NCBI GenBank assembly: GCA_009192285.1
Contig: CM018605.1
Coordinates: 706,767-770,766 of the forward strand
Direction of reading: 5' to 3'
DNA length: 64,000 nt
From: Morchella semilibera
Taxonomy: Eukaryota; Ascomycota; Pezizomycetes; Pezizales; Morchellaceae
Part shown: positions 1-11,257 of the stretch, piece after piece
How the letters are laid out: every line of letters begins with the position of its first letter
How positions within the stretch are numbered: the first letter of the stretch is position 1
Translations under genes and position numbers: made by a program
Notes under the pieces: generated by a model
What the model saw: the letters and a program-made list of their open reading frames with translations, nothing else
The model's database searches: none
Told to the model about the DNA's origin: nothing

Positions 1-289
1 GCTATCGTCAGGTTCGAGTTTATATGGCTGTCGCTTGTCGGTATGTTTATTTCTCTCTCTGTGTGTGTGTGTGTACTTGCGCACGGGACTGATACAGAAT
101 GTGCGCGCACGGATAGTCATCGCGGTGATCCTCTGCGTCACAAACGGCGTCGCCTTCTCGCGCGCAGACAAGTTCGGCAATGCATCGTCGTTTGCCGGCC
201 ACGCCATGAACACGGCCGGGGGCGGGTTTGCGAGGAGAATGGCGGGCAGCGTGGCGAATAGGATGTTCTTCTCCGGCGGGAGGAGCTAG
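1..289 (+). CDS. TVP23: Golgi membrane protein TVP23, C-terminal part (cut by window start)
   Basis: The last 70 codons are visible in two exons, 1-40 and 117-289, with the stop at 287-289. The first exon reads AIVRFEFIWLSLV and the second continues with VIAVILCVTNGVAFSRADKF. This reproduces the last membrane helix and the conserved 'AFSRxDKF' segment of the TVP23/FAM18 family, a small multi-span protein of the late Golgi that acts in vesicle traffic and retention of membrane proteins. The intron (41-116) starts GTATGT and ends TAG; it holds a CT/GT microsatellite. A nearer CAG at 95-97 would put the rest in the wrong frame, so TAG at 114-116 is used. The tail is Gly/Ala/Arg-rich (AGGGFARRMAGSVANRMFF), as in fungal homologues. 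The N-terminal helices lie outside the window. Confidence 0.88.
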   Translation, partial: LSSGSSLYGCRLSVCLFLSLCVCVYLRTGLIQNVRARIVIAVILCVTNGVAFSRADKFGNASSFAGHAMNTAGGGFARRMAGSVANRMFFSGGRS

Positions 290-2052
290 GCGAAGGAAGG
301 GGGGAAGGGAGATGGGACTATGGGACTATGGGACTAAAGAGGGACCTGGGACGAGAGGAGAAACTGTGAGGGACATGTGAATAGCTAACTTAAGTAGGGC
401 AGGGGCGGCGTTTAAAAAGTAGCCGCTTTTTTTCTTTTCTTTTCTTTTTTGTTATTTTGTGTTTTTATGTTGTTTGGATTTGGATTTGTTTTTTGCTCTG
501 GTGGGTCTTACTGGGCTGGATAGTTCTTTGCAGGTACATGTAACTACAGCAACGTGATATTCGTGCGGTAGACATACAGTATGAATACCGTCTTCTTAAG
601 AATGGTACATTCCCCAAAACGCCGATATAGGTCGGTCATCTCCAGAAGCAAGTCAGGCAGGTGATACGCATTACAAGTTGAATGCCGCCTGTACACTCCC
701 GTCTTCTGAGCACTACGATAGTCCGAGCGTAGCGCATGGTAAAGAAACTAGCAGCACAGCAGTAGGAGTGCCGCATTCTATGGCGTCTGGAATGCGGCAG
801 CACCACCGAAGCACCGCTGTATGCAAGGCCATGCGTCTTCCCCTGTCATCCTGTCGTGTTACTGTATTCTCTTGACACAGAGTACAAGATGGGTATGGTG
901 ATACTACGGTCTGGTAGATAATGTCACGTCAATTCTCTGCGCGGCCATCGCAGTACCGGTATTCTTCTCGAGAGTATATTTAGGGGAGTGTAGTTGTGCT
1001 ATAGTACGGCCTCTGGATGCGGTAGGGCTATCGAATACACATTTGCGGCAATGTCACTTCTACTCCAGAAAAAAGACCCCCGGCCATATACTCCTCCGGG
1101 CGCGCATGGCACCAGTGTACTTACGTAAGAGCACCCGGTCTGTCTCGGGCGGTTGAGTCACGGTGGCTCACTCGCCCGCCGGCGGCTGCGGCTGCGGCTG
1201 TTCTATGTTGTTCTAACCCAATGCGGTTCGACGCTCTGGGCGTAGACCTGTGGCCCGGCGTGTTTCGGGTAGCTGGTTCTGGAGTCGGTGTCTGGACGGT
1301 GCAACATCGCTGACCTGCCATATAAGTACGGCTACGATAAAACGGCCCGTTGGGCTTCCGAGTGATGGTGGTGCATGGCCGCCACCCTCCCTGCCGTAAC
1401 GCAGGATATGGCAAATGTGCCTGTCTATACCATACTTTGCGTAGGCTCTCGCGCTGTGAGACACTGGCGATGTCTATGCTCCCCTCCTTGTTGTAAGCAA
1501 CGGGTTGCTGGGGCGGTTTTGGGGGGGGGCGCTTTTCATACATTGCTAGAGCTAGGAATTATTCCCACCGTTTTAAAGCCGGGGAATACTTGATTACCCG
1601 CCGTCCAAAACATCCAAGAGATACATGTAGGTAAGGGAGTGGCTATCGCCCGGGAATTGGGGCCAGCAACAACAGACTCGGACCGCCCCCGTCCACCAGA
1701 CAGAGCCTTGTACATAAGAGGTCCCGCGCAGGCTCTACTATAGTAACTAGGGGATAGATATAGTGTAAGCTATTATCTAGATACATATTTATCACTCATG
1801 ATCACTGGTATAATATGACACACATTATCATACTGTGTCTTTGAAGACAGGATAGGGGTATATCATTACGGCCCGTTAGAAGCAAGAAAGGGTATCAGTT
1901 GCGGGGAAGGAAGTCTACTACCGGGACAGAACGCTCTAAATCTACGCATTATCCCCCGCCCTCAGCGCGCGGCCATCTCTATCACCACTGCCCTGCATCT
2001 CCTTTGCCGGGTCGAAAACATACATCGGAAACTGTCAACACATTATTAGCAA
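290..2052. other. Intergenic spacer
   Basis: No convincing gene. It holds T-rich sequence behind TVP23 (420-500), two TACATGTA palindromes (535 and 1622) and a GC-richer patch around 1090-1540 whose open frames on both strands show no recognisable domain. The strand ends at the tail of the DUF1295 gene. Confidence 0.6.
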
Positions 2053-3106
2053 CTACCCGAGAAGCGCAACAGGGAATACTACCTCGAGCCCCACGGTCCT
2101 CTTCACCACGACCGGCAACACCTCCCACACCCTCCTCGGCATCGGAACCAAGATACTCGTCCTCCTCAAGTAGCGCTCATACTCGCTCCAGCCCGCGCCG
2201 CCTCTGCCACCTCCTCCTCGCCCCGGGCCTCTCCTGCAGGTTGACGCCGCTCAGAAACAGCAGCAGCACAACCAGCAGTACGGGCCCCGCAACACTCGCC
2301 CACAGCGCTGCGGCCGCCCTCCCGCGCACCGCCCCCGCCGCCGCCGGCGCAACAGCGATAAGCCAGATGCCAAAGTGCAGGGTGATCTCCCCAAAGTAGT
2401 TTGGGTGGCGCGACCACTTCCAGAGGCCGCTGCACATGAAGAGGGACTTGTCGCGCTGCCCGGGGCCCGCGCGGAAGGCGTACTTTTGCGCGTCGGCGAC
2501 GGTCTCGGTGGTGAGGCCTAGGGCGAACAGGAGGGTGCCAATGATGTCGAGCGGCGTGTGTCCGAACCGCGGGTGCGGGTGGGTGCGGGTCGTGGAGGGG
2601 CTATTGAGGATGGTGATAGGGAGGGAGACGGTCCATACCCAGAGCATCTGGAAGAGCCAGAAGCCGAGGAACTTGAGGAATTTGTCGCGCATCTCGTCTA
2701 TAGGGCGGGTTAGTATTTGTGAGAGCCTTACACAATTGAGTTGGGGGGGGGGTACTGAAGCGGTCGTCCTGGCCGGTTTTGAGAATGCGGAAGAAGAGGA
2801 AGCCGGAGAGGCGGGCGCCCCAGTTCATCAAGAAGATTGAGGCTACGATGTTCTGCGGAGGAGGGGGCTTGTTAGCTGGAGTATGGACTTTGGCGGGTTT
2901 ATACTCACTCTTGCATCTTTGGCACCGCTGAAGCACAGAGTGACGACCGCGAGGAGTATGAAGTTTGTTCCCACCCGCAAAGTCTGTAAGCTTATCGAAC
3001 CTGAGCGAGAACGCAATCGTGAGAAGAACAGCTGGTAGGCGATTGTTATGAGCAGTGTTGCGATGAGGTAGTAGTCGTCAATTGCGTATAGGGACATCAT
3101 GATCAC
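2053..3106 (-). CDS. DUF1295 / steroid-reductase-like membrane protein, with apparent frame disruptions
   Basis: Exons (minus): 3106-2909, 2852-2756 and 2697-2177 give an open product of 271 aa; family-like sequence continues in another frame to a stop at 2053-2055. It resembles DUF1295 proteins (3-oxo-5-alpha-steroid 4-dehydrogenase-like, isoprenylcysteine methyltransferase superfamily), multi-span membrane proteins. Seen: DDYYLIATLLITIAYQLFF at the N-terminus, MNWGARLSGFLFFRILKTG in exon 2, FLKFLGFWLFQMLWVWTVSLP in exon 3 and the hallmark WSRHPNYFGE. Introns are 56 and 58 nt. Odd: codons 29-45 (3022-2972) read SRLRSRSG..., while another frame of the same DNA reads SLRFDKLTDFAGG, the conserved family sequence; two opposite one-base shifts explain this. 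A third shift near 2180-2230 would restore WSEYERYLRRTSILVPMP. It may be a damaged allele or assembly errors. Substrate unknown. Confidence 0.8.
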
Positions 3107-4793
3107 AACAAGAATAGCTAGCTAGTTTATAAACTACTACTGAGTAGCTTGAGCCTGAAGAGATGGCAAGCTGTACCTGATATCTGTCTGTCTGATATAA
3201 TAGTAAAGTTAAAGGGCAAGGCTTCCATTTGGATGCATTGCTCGAGGCTGCATTTGCTATGGCTGTGTTGTGTAGGTGTTTTTATTGAGTCCTGTGATGC
3301 TCTCGGAAAGTGTTGATTCGCAGTATCCCATGGCGTCATTGACTCACGTTCCCGAATCGCCCGCTTATGTAAAGCAAAGCAGGCAAGCAAGGGGCAGGCA
3401 AGCAAGGCTTTGTGGTATTTGGAATATTTCGAGGCTGGGAGATTGCAAACAGGGCTTCTGGCTTCGAGTGTTGTTGGAAAAGGTACATGTATGATACCTT
3501 CATGGTCAGTTCGCTGGAATGGGGTATACATGTATGCTTTAGAGGAAGCCCCCCCGCGAGTTGGACCCAAAACTAATCGCCGGGGAGCACTACTCTATGT
3601 AAAGTAGCTTAGTAGAGTATCTACCGCTTCGGATCATGAATGGGCACAGTTCAATGAGGTTAACTGCTGGTCGGGTCATGGACGATCACTCAAGATCGGA
3701 GGCTAATGTCGTAATGTGTTAGCCGTAGGAAAGGATAGAGGCTCGTTAGAGTGGTATCTGGTACCTACTAGTAAAGTCCGTAAACATTTCTCTTACTCCT
3801 GAAAGCCCAAGTCAATCATCATCGACTGCTAATTCAGTCAGTTCTACAGACCTCAATTGCGTAGGTAATAACTACATGTATCAGTCTGCTCTGCTGATTA
3901 TCGTGATATTGCCAAGAGATGCGGGCGGATCTGATAATCTCAAACTCCCCGCGTCAGAAGTCCGTGTGTATCCTCACCAAACCCGAGGGCCTCGGCCACC
4001 ACCCCACACAAAAGGGCAAACAATTCAGCCTGGCCGTTTGACGCAGGTCCCCCCCCCCCCCCTACAACATGTAACCTTATGTTCGACGATTCCAGGAATT
4101 TAACCCCAACCCTGGCCGGTAAACATATAACCTTACATCTCTTCGTCTATGTATCATCATCGGCGGTGAATGGAGAATAGACGGGGATGGCGCGTGTGGG
4201 ATGTTCCGCTTTTGCATGTGAATAGGTAATACGGCCAAGACCTAGACCCTTTCGGAACGCGGGGGTAGAAAAAAATCTGGAGAAGGAGAGTCTCTCCTCA
4301 AACCCTTATGTAGTTTAGATTGGTGAGAGATCGAGGAACAGCGTGGGATGGTTTTCACATGTCAGTCAGGAAGTCACCTTGCTGGAAGGTTGTGGTTGGA
4401 CAACACTCAGGCCGTTCTTCACATGATGGTGAACTCTGGGTTCAAAGCTTCATGTGGAACCAAAATGACCGTCATTCAAATCCGTAAGCAGGTCTCTGAT
4501 TGGCTGGCCCCACACTTTTCACGTCCTCCGCGTGCCAAGGGCTGACAGGAAAGCCTCGGTTGTACGATACCCCGAAACAAGACGCACCCCCCCATTGCCG
4601 CTTGCGAGCGGTACAAAGTCAGATCCCAGCCCACCACGTCTTCCCACTTCCTCTACTCCTCCACCTGCTTCGTGTCCTCATAACTCACCTCTTGCCCTTT
4701 TTTCTCATTCATTGCACAGAGCTTTTCAGTGAAATTACATCTTAGAAAACAACAGCTTGTCGTTATTACTATCTTTCATCACAAACTGAAATA
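3107..4793. other. Intergenic spacer and promoter region of the fumarate reductase gene
   Basis: No gene recognised. Contains three TACATGTA palindromes (3484, 3527, 3873), a short GGCAAGCAAG-type direct repeat at about 3374-3408 and a run of 14 C at 4049-4062. The last 150 bases are pyrimidine-rich, as is usual upstream of fungal start codons. Confidence 0.5.
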
Positions 4794-6910
4794 ATGGCTC
4801 CACGAGTAATTGTCGTCGGTGGCGGTCGTAAGTTGCCCTACCATGAGCTTAATGAGCTTTAGAGGGACAGAGCATCATGGATATAAACTAACCTACCTGC
4901 CTTATGGACAGTTTCGGGTCTCAGTGCTGCCCACACATTGTACCTTGCCGGTGGAAATGTCCTTGTTCTTGACAAGCAAGGTACTTCAGCCCCACCAAAG
5001 CTTGCCAGCAATTTCTAACATGAGACATAGGATTTTTCGGTGGAAATTCCACAAAGGCCACGTCTGGTATCAACGGTGCTCTCACACGCACTCAGGTCGA
5101 CTCAAAGATCCAGGACAGTGTGCAGCAATTCTACGAGGATACCATGAAGTCGGCACGTGACAAGGCGCGACCAGATCTTATCAAGGTTCTCACATACAAG
5201 TCCGCAGCTGCCGTGGAATGGTTGCAGGATGTATTCGGACTTGATCTTACGCTTGTTTCACGTCTTGGGTATGACTTATTCCTGTTATACTATCGATACC
5301 TTAGTATTCTAACAGAAGCAATAGTGGCCACTCACAACCTCGCACACACCGAGGCCATGATGCCAAGTTCCCTGGAATGGCTATCACATATGCTTTGATG
5401 CAGAAGCTTGAGGAGCTCGCCGAGAGCGAGCCTGACCGGGTCAAGATTATCAAGAAGGCTCGTGTCACTAAGATCAACAGCGAGGGCAACGTCGTTACCG
5501 GTCTCGACTTTGAGTACGAGGGAAAGACACACACCGAATATGGCCCAGTCGTTCTCGCTACCGGAGGATACGCTGCGGATTTTGACAGCCCAGACTCTCT
5601 CTTGAAGAAGCACCGTCCTGATGTCCTCAAGCTTTCATCTACCAATGGAACTCACGCTACCGGTGATGGGCAGAAGATGGTTATGGCTCTTGGTGGTAAC
5701 GGAATCGACATGGACAAGGTCCAGGTGCACCCTACTGGACTTGTAGACCCTAAGGACCCCACCTCCAAATGGAAGTTCTTGGCTGCTGAGGCTCTCCGCG
5801 GTGAGGGTGGTCTTCTATTGAACGCCGATGGCAACCGATTCTGCGACGAACTCGGTCACAGAGACTATGTCTCTGGTGAAATGTTCAAGAACAAGTTCCC
5901 CATCAGACTTGTTCTTAATAGCAAGGCCTCGAAGGTTCTTGATTTCCACACAAGACATTACTCCGGACGTGGTCTTATGAAGAAGATTACTGGTGCTGAG
6001 CTGGCCAAGGAAATCGGCTGCGGACCCGAGCACCTTCAGAAAGTCTTCAAGCAATACAACGCCATTGCTGAAGGAAAGGTTAAGGACCCCTACGGCAAGA
6101 AGTTCTTCCACAACACTCCTTTCGATATTAACGATGATTTCCATGTTGCTCTCATGGAGCCCGTTGTCCACTTCACCATGGGAGGTGTTGAAATTGATGA
6201 CAAGGCTCGTGTCCTCAACAAGGAAGGCAAGCCTTTCGAGGGTCTCTATGCCTGTGGTGAGATTGCCGGAGGTGTTCACGGTGCTAACCGTCTTGGTGGT
6301 TCATCTCTCCTTGGGTGTGTTGTTTACGGCCGTGTCGCTGGTGACACCGCCGCGGAATATCTCTTCCAGAAGGTCTTGTCCGGCGCAGCATCAGGATCTT
6401 CCGCTGCCGCTCGTCTGAACCAAATTTCGCTTCACATTGACCCCAACAGCCCAGGAAAGCTCGTCATCGAGTGGAATGGCGGGAGCTCAGGTGGAAGCAT
6501 TCCCGGGCAGACTGCGACTCACTCTGTTCACAAGGGCAGTGCCGAGGGCCAGGATCCCGGCACAGTAGCGAAGCCTGCGGCAAAGGAGTTTTCCATTCCC
6601 GAGAAGGAATTCACATTGGAGGAGGTTGCAAAGCACAACACTAAGGGCGACGTATGGGTTGTTGTCAAAGGAGTTGTCATGGATGTGACGAACTTCCTCG
6701 AGGACCACCCCGGTGGTGTCCAGGCCGTCATGAACTTTGCTGGTAGAGATGCAACTGAGGAGTAAGGCAGCCTTACCGTCAAATTTGATATCCTTTACTA
6801 ACATTTTCTTTAGATTTGCGATGTTGCACGACGATGAGGTCATTCCTAAGTACGCCCCTGCTACCGTTATTGGGCGGATAAAGGGCGTTACCCCCAAGTT
6901 GGATATTTAA
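4794..6910 (+). CDS. FAD-dependent fumarate reductase (OSM1/FRD1-like) with C-terminal cytochrome b5 domain
   Basis: Five exons, 4794-4827, 4912-4980, 5031-5268, 5325-6761 and 6814-6910, encode 624 aa. The N-terminus has the dinucleotide-binding motif VIVVGGGLSGLSAA (residues about 5-18), then the flavocytochrome c/fumarate reductase fold with VHPTGLVDP, GGLLLNADGNRFCDELG (flavin and active-site region), VHFTMGGVEI and CGEIAGGVHGANRLGGSS. Residues from about 540 form a cytochrome b5-type haem domain with the HPGG signature (FLEDHPGGVQAVMNFAGRDA). Known family members reduce fumarate to succinate to reoxidise reduced flavins/NADH when oxygen is short; b5-fused forms occur in fungi and trypanosomatids. 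No N-terminal targeting sequence is obvious, so a cytosolic or ER-linked site is possible. The first exon has only 34 coding bases; the last intron splits a Glu codon inside the b5 domain. Confidence 0.93.
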
Positions 6911-7308
6911 GTTGGGCTAGTTGTGTTTTTTCTTTTGTAAGGGACGGTTTATAGAAACCAAATTGGATTGTTTGCTTTCGGTTAATGAAGTTGATGCCCA
7001 AGCGTTCGAGAATTTCTCGGTTGTATAAATAAATATCTGACTTGTTTTGGCTGTATTTCTTATTCCCTACTGGTTGTAATTTCTTCGGTAGTCAATGGAT
7101 TGATATTACGACATCTACTTTAAAGATCCTCAACACGTGATATGTTCACAGCCTCTCACTCGAAGTCAGAACCAAGGATTTAATTCTCTTTAAGCGGCAG
7201 AGTGATACACAAAGTTTTATCCGCTGGTCCCAGAGACTCACCACCGACGCCTTCCCATAGACTTCTACCAACTCCCGTTTGAAACGCCGTACACCCTTCC
7301 GCAGTTAA
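6911..7308. other. Intergenic region, 3' of fumarate reductase gene
   Basis: T-rich 3' flank of the fumarate reductase gene with AATAAA-like sequence near 7027. Nothing else recognised. Confidence 0.4.
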
Positions 7309-7740
7309 TCATGTATCAACTTTACTGTCTTCGTGGATAATTACACCGACAAACTCAACTGTCAATATCTCCGGAGGGATAGTGCGTGCAACCTCCGACC
7401 TACAGAACAGCCTAGCAATCCTAGAGACACAAGCATCTGTCCTCTGCCCGTCGCTCCCACCCCCACTGGCACCCACAGCCGCCGCCCCAGTCTTACCAGT
7501 CCCCCCCCGCGCGCCGCGGAGGACACAGATACCGATACAGAGCGCTGGGCCGTCAGCCAGGGCGCTGTCCCTGTCGGTGCCGCGCGCGACACACTCGATC
7601 GCGGTGAAGGCCGTGTCGTGCTCGTGCAGGAAGAGGACAACGCGGTCGAAGAGGTCGCCGGTGAAGAAGGCGCTGGGCGAGGCGGGGAGGGCGAAGGACC
7701 GGCGGGGGGCGGGCGTGGTTAGGATTTGGGGGTGGGGCAT
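7309..7740 (-). CDS. Doubtful single-frame ORF, 143 codons, GC-rich
   Basis: An open frame with ATG at 7740 and stop at 7309-7311. The DNA (about 7440-7740) is clearly richer in GC than its surroundings, which in this window is often a sign of coding DNA. The middle part reads DLFDRVVLFLHEHDTAFTAIE and looks like an amphipathic protein segment, but the second half is Gly/Ala/Arg-rich and low in complexity. I do not recognise a domain. It may be one exon of a spliced gene, or chance. Confidence 0.2.
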   Translation of the reverse strand: MPHPQILTTPAPRRSFALPASPSAFFTGDLFDRVVLFLHEHDTAFTAIECVARGTDRDSALADGPALCIGICVLRGARGGTGKTGAAAVGASGGGSDGQRTDACVSRIARLFCRSEVARTIPPEILTVEFVGVIIHEDSKVDT

Positions 7741-9453
7741 GGCTGGGGGTGCTGGTTGGGGGGAAGGGGTGGCATTGTCGGGTCTGGATGGGTGGGGAGT
7801 GGTGGATGGTGTACGTGGTCGTGTCGTCTGCGTAGGTGGTGGGACGGCGTTGGGTCGTAAGCTCCCTTTGGAGTGGCCGGGGGAGGTTGAGTAGCTATGT
7901 AGTAAAGGTACCCACCCTATGGGACAAAAGCGAGAAGCCCAAACATGATGCCGGTTCCTGATATCAGTACCTCCGCCCTAGCTATATATATATAAGTATA
8001 TAGCCACCCCACAGTGGAAACCAGGGTGTTGATATCAAACACGGGGCATCTCAAGACGTTTACTGTGCCCAGTCCGCTGGTAAGGGTGACTCCAGTGCAT
8101 GTAACTAGACCAGTGGGTTAAATCAACAAACAAGTAAAATCCCCCGGGTCCACCGCGCGAGTGATATCCTGTGCTCCGAACCGAATCAGTAGCCCATACA
8201 TCTTACCCACCCCCACCCCCCGAACATTCCTCCCCACTGGTGAGGGTTGGGATTGTGTTAACGTAGGACACTCAACCTCCCACTCACCCACCCTCTAGTG
8301 CCCAACGGCCAGCCCCTGGACCTCTATCGACAACACCAGCGGAAATGATCGGTTCTGCATGAATTGCGGCCGCGGTCGCTCTAGCTCCAGGGCGCCCGGC
8401 CATTCCCGGCCTGGACACAGATCAGCGGCGGCATGTGCCGTTGTAGACCCCCGGATACGGGCTCAGCCCCACAGACAGACAGAGGTCACGTTTCGTGGAA
8501 TACCTCAGGCACATATTCGCAGCTAAAACAGGGAAAAAGCAATTTAATTCCCCAAGCAGACCCTATCTATCCCGCGAGAACAGAACAGTGTCCCAGGACG
8601 CATGCCTACATACAAACAAACAGACAGACGGCCACGGCAGCTTCCACCGGGTAAATATACCCCACCCACCCACTACTAATCCTATAAATAGCGCCCGAGC
8701 TGAAAACCGGGGAACTGACTACCACACGGCGCCCTGCCCGAGGCGGTTTTTGGGTGGGGCCGTCGATCGGTGTCGGGTGGTTGCACGGGTGGCTCTCGGA
8801 GGTGGGAGGTGGTGTTGACCTGGCATGACTGACTGTGTTATCGTTGACAGGCAGACAGGCAGACAGACAGACAGATAGGTGCCGAGAGATATCTGTGCTG
8901 TGCTGTCTGTGCCCAATCGGTATCGACAGCATCCAGGCCCGGGACTACACACACACAATACCTACAATACGATACCTCCATAGCATACACATAGTCCTGT
9001 CCATAGATAGTAATTCTTGGGCACGAGACCGCTGCACACTCCTACCCAAATCTCCGAGTTTCAGAAGAAGCCTGTGCGTCGAAAAGAAAACCTAAAGCTT
9101 GGATAAGGTTTCTGGTTGGTCGGTTGGTACGTGGACGCGTAATGGGTGGGTTGGGCTGGAGTGGAGTGAAGGGGGGGTGGGTTACCCTGGTCCGTGGTGG
9201 TGGTGGTGTCAATGGCTGCTTCGGCATGTTTTTGGTGGTGGCGGCGGTGCACTCTGGCATGGCATGATTACAATACATACAGCGGCTTGGCTGCGTTGGG
9301 ACCTGATTCTTGTAGAAAGTACATACATAGGTTTAATAGAACTGCGTAGTTGGTGTAAATATTTTGTATCTATATGGGGGTCACCGCACACCTATCTCTA
9401 AGTCTACTTGTACTTAAAGTCGGCCCGGGTGAGTCTATCTTCTGGGCCGGCTT
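7741..9453. other. Intergenic spacer with simple repeats
   Basis: No convincing gene. It contains a (TA)n stretch near 7980-8000, C-rich runs near 8200-8225 and a CAGA-type microsatellite at about 8847-8878. ORFs here are repetitive in composition and change frame with the repeats. Confidence 0.5.
8847..8878. repeat. CAGA/CAGG microsatellite
   Basis: Tandem tetranucleotide units (GACAGGCAGACAGGCAGACA...) drifting between CAGG and CAGA. Simple-sequence repeat with no associated gene. Confidence 0.85.
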
Positions 9454-11257
9454 CTACGAGTCCGGCACCGTCCCCTTCTCCTCCTCAAACACCCTCTCAA
9501 CATCCACGCCCCCCATCCTCGCCTTCTCCACCACCGCCCTCGCCGCGCCCACCACCGGCGCATCCACCATCTTGCCGTCGAGCGCCCAACTGCCCTTTCC
9601 CTGGCCCTCCGCCACCCTGTCCGCCACCAACACCCTCACCGCACCCCTCACCCTCTCGTCGCTCGGCAGGAACATGCGCTGCACCGTCTCCACCTGTCCC
9701 GGGTGGATGACCTGCTTCCCGTTGAAGCCCATAGCGGCGCCCTCGCGGCACTCGCGCGCCAGTGCGCCCGAGGCGCTGGTGTCCTTGTACTCGGTGCACA
9801 CCAGGTCAATGGCGGAGGGGATGTTGTAGGCACGTGCGGCGGCGACGATGGTCTGGCGGGCAAAGAGGAACTCGGTCAGGCTGGGGCTGCGCGTGAGTGA
9901 GAGGTCGAGCGCAAAGTCTTCGGCGGCAAAGATGAGGCCCGAGAGGCGTGGAGAGGAGGCGCAGATGGACCGGATGTCCATTATGGCGCGGGCAGACTCG
10001 AGGAGTGCTGTTATGGGGGTAGTTTGTTAGTTGGTGAAGGAGTGGTAGTGCTCCTGGAGGGGGGGGGGGGGACCAATGATTTTTATGCTAGTTTTGTTGG
10101 GGTGGTTCGAGTGCTCGAGGACATTGGCAACAAAGGTTCTTAGGAGGGAGTCAGATCCACGGGCGGTATAGAGGTATCGCTTTAGATGGCATACATATCA
10201 CCCGCACTCTCTACCTTCGGCACTACAATAGAGTCGAGATGTGGCGCTTTGAGCTGTGCGTCCATACCATTGGTCAACCAACCGACATATAATACATAAC
10301 TACATGGGCGACAAAGTACTTACAACTTCAGTGAGATCGTCAAGCGCAAGCCCGGTACCGATGGAATTTATGCGTACGGCCTGCTCACGGATGCCGGTGG
10401 CGCGGGGCTGCGACAGCACCTCGCGGATGCGAGAGCGGGCTGCGAGCTTAGCAGAGACGGTGACGGAGTCTTCGAGGTCGTAGGTCTATTGTAGGATGGA
10501 TGGAGAGGTTATCATTTTTTTCCCCTTCTTTTATTTATTATTTTCTTTTTCTTTTTCTTTTTGGCTTTTTTCATTGGAGATCGGTGGACGAGGGTGTGAG
10601 ACAGGGAATCGGGCATTTTACAAGATGTAGGGATCTCTGGGAGGAAAGAGTGCAGAAAGAGGGAAAGACAAGTCAAGTCATGATGATGGAAGGGATATGA
10701 GATAAGGATAGGCAAAGGTACATATAGCTAGGTAGGTGAACAGGTACATATATGGTATGTGCTCAGATAGGCCCGTGCTTCAGAGCTCGGAGCTCTACTA
10801 TTTCCTCCCAATTGGAACGAAAAGCTCAAGACGCCAAGGGCTGGGCATGCATGAAAAACCGCACCAAGATGCGTGGAGGCCAAGTGAATAGAAGTGCACA
10901 TCCGCAAGGCAAATACCGAGGTAAGGAAAAGGGAAGGTCAGATCTTAGCTTACGATGCAATCAACGTTCAGTGCTCTTGACTTTTCCAACATACGTTGAC
11001 TGGACCCGGGAACTATATCCATCCGATGCCATGGTCAGCGTAAAGCGCTCAAGCGGAAGGGGGGGGTGGGGGAGGGAGAGAAGGGGCTTGTTCGATAGAG
11101 ATTGCTGTCCGATTTAGAAGCAGCAAGGTTTCTCCGTCAAACTCATGGAGTCTAGTTGATCATGATAGGTCTTGATCTATATCCAAATTGATTGCGGGAC
11201 AAACAGTGGCAATTACCCACCATAGAGTAACGCTCGCCGTAGTAATGGAGCCGCCAT
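9454..11257 (-). CDS. CitE-like citrate lyase beta subunit family protein (HpcH/HpaI fold)
   Basis: Six exons on the minus strand: 11257-11221, 11012-10954, 10485-10324, 10253-10195, 10138-10074 and 10007-9454, together 311 aa. The joins give [20 protein letters not shown], then ITYDLEDSV (conserved acidic metal-binding region), [55 protein letters not shown] and [17 protein letters not shown], all typical of the CitE/CLYBL branch of HpcH/HpaI aldolases. Stand-alone eukaryotic members are usually mitochondrial and act on malyl- or citramalyl-CoA type substrates; the reaction here is not proved. All acceptors are AG; the intron 10008-10073 has a weak donor (GTCCCC) followed by 12 further sense-strand C. 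Intron 2 is long (468 nt). A stop codon near 10180 lies inside the 56-nt intron 10139-10194, so there is no break. Confidence 0.9.

Noticed and set aside
1121-1543. 140-codon ORF on the minus strand
   Set aside because: No recognisable domain, skewed composition, overlapping open frames on both strands.
2985-3020. A 31-nt intron as explanation of the DUF1295 frame switch
   Set aside because: It would be far shorter than any other intron here and would leave the second frame change unexplained.
3127-3570. 147-codon ORF on the minus strand
   Set aside because: No known motif, no coding bias visible, overlaps repeats.
9497-9829. Several ORFs overlapping the CitE-like last exon
   Set aside because: Antisense or out-of-frame shadows of a GC-rich exon.
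10139-10194. Apparent frameshift and stop in the CitE-like gene
   Set aside because: The stop lies in a 56-nt intron (donor GTATGC, acceptor AAG) whose removal gives a continuous, family-like [15 protein letters not shown]; the gene is intact.
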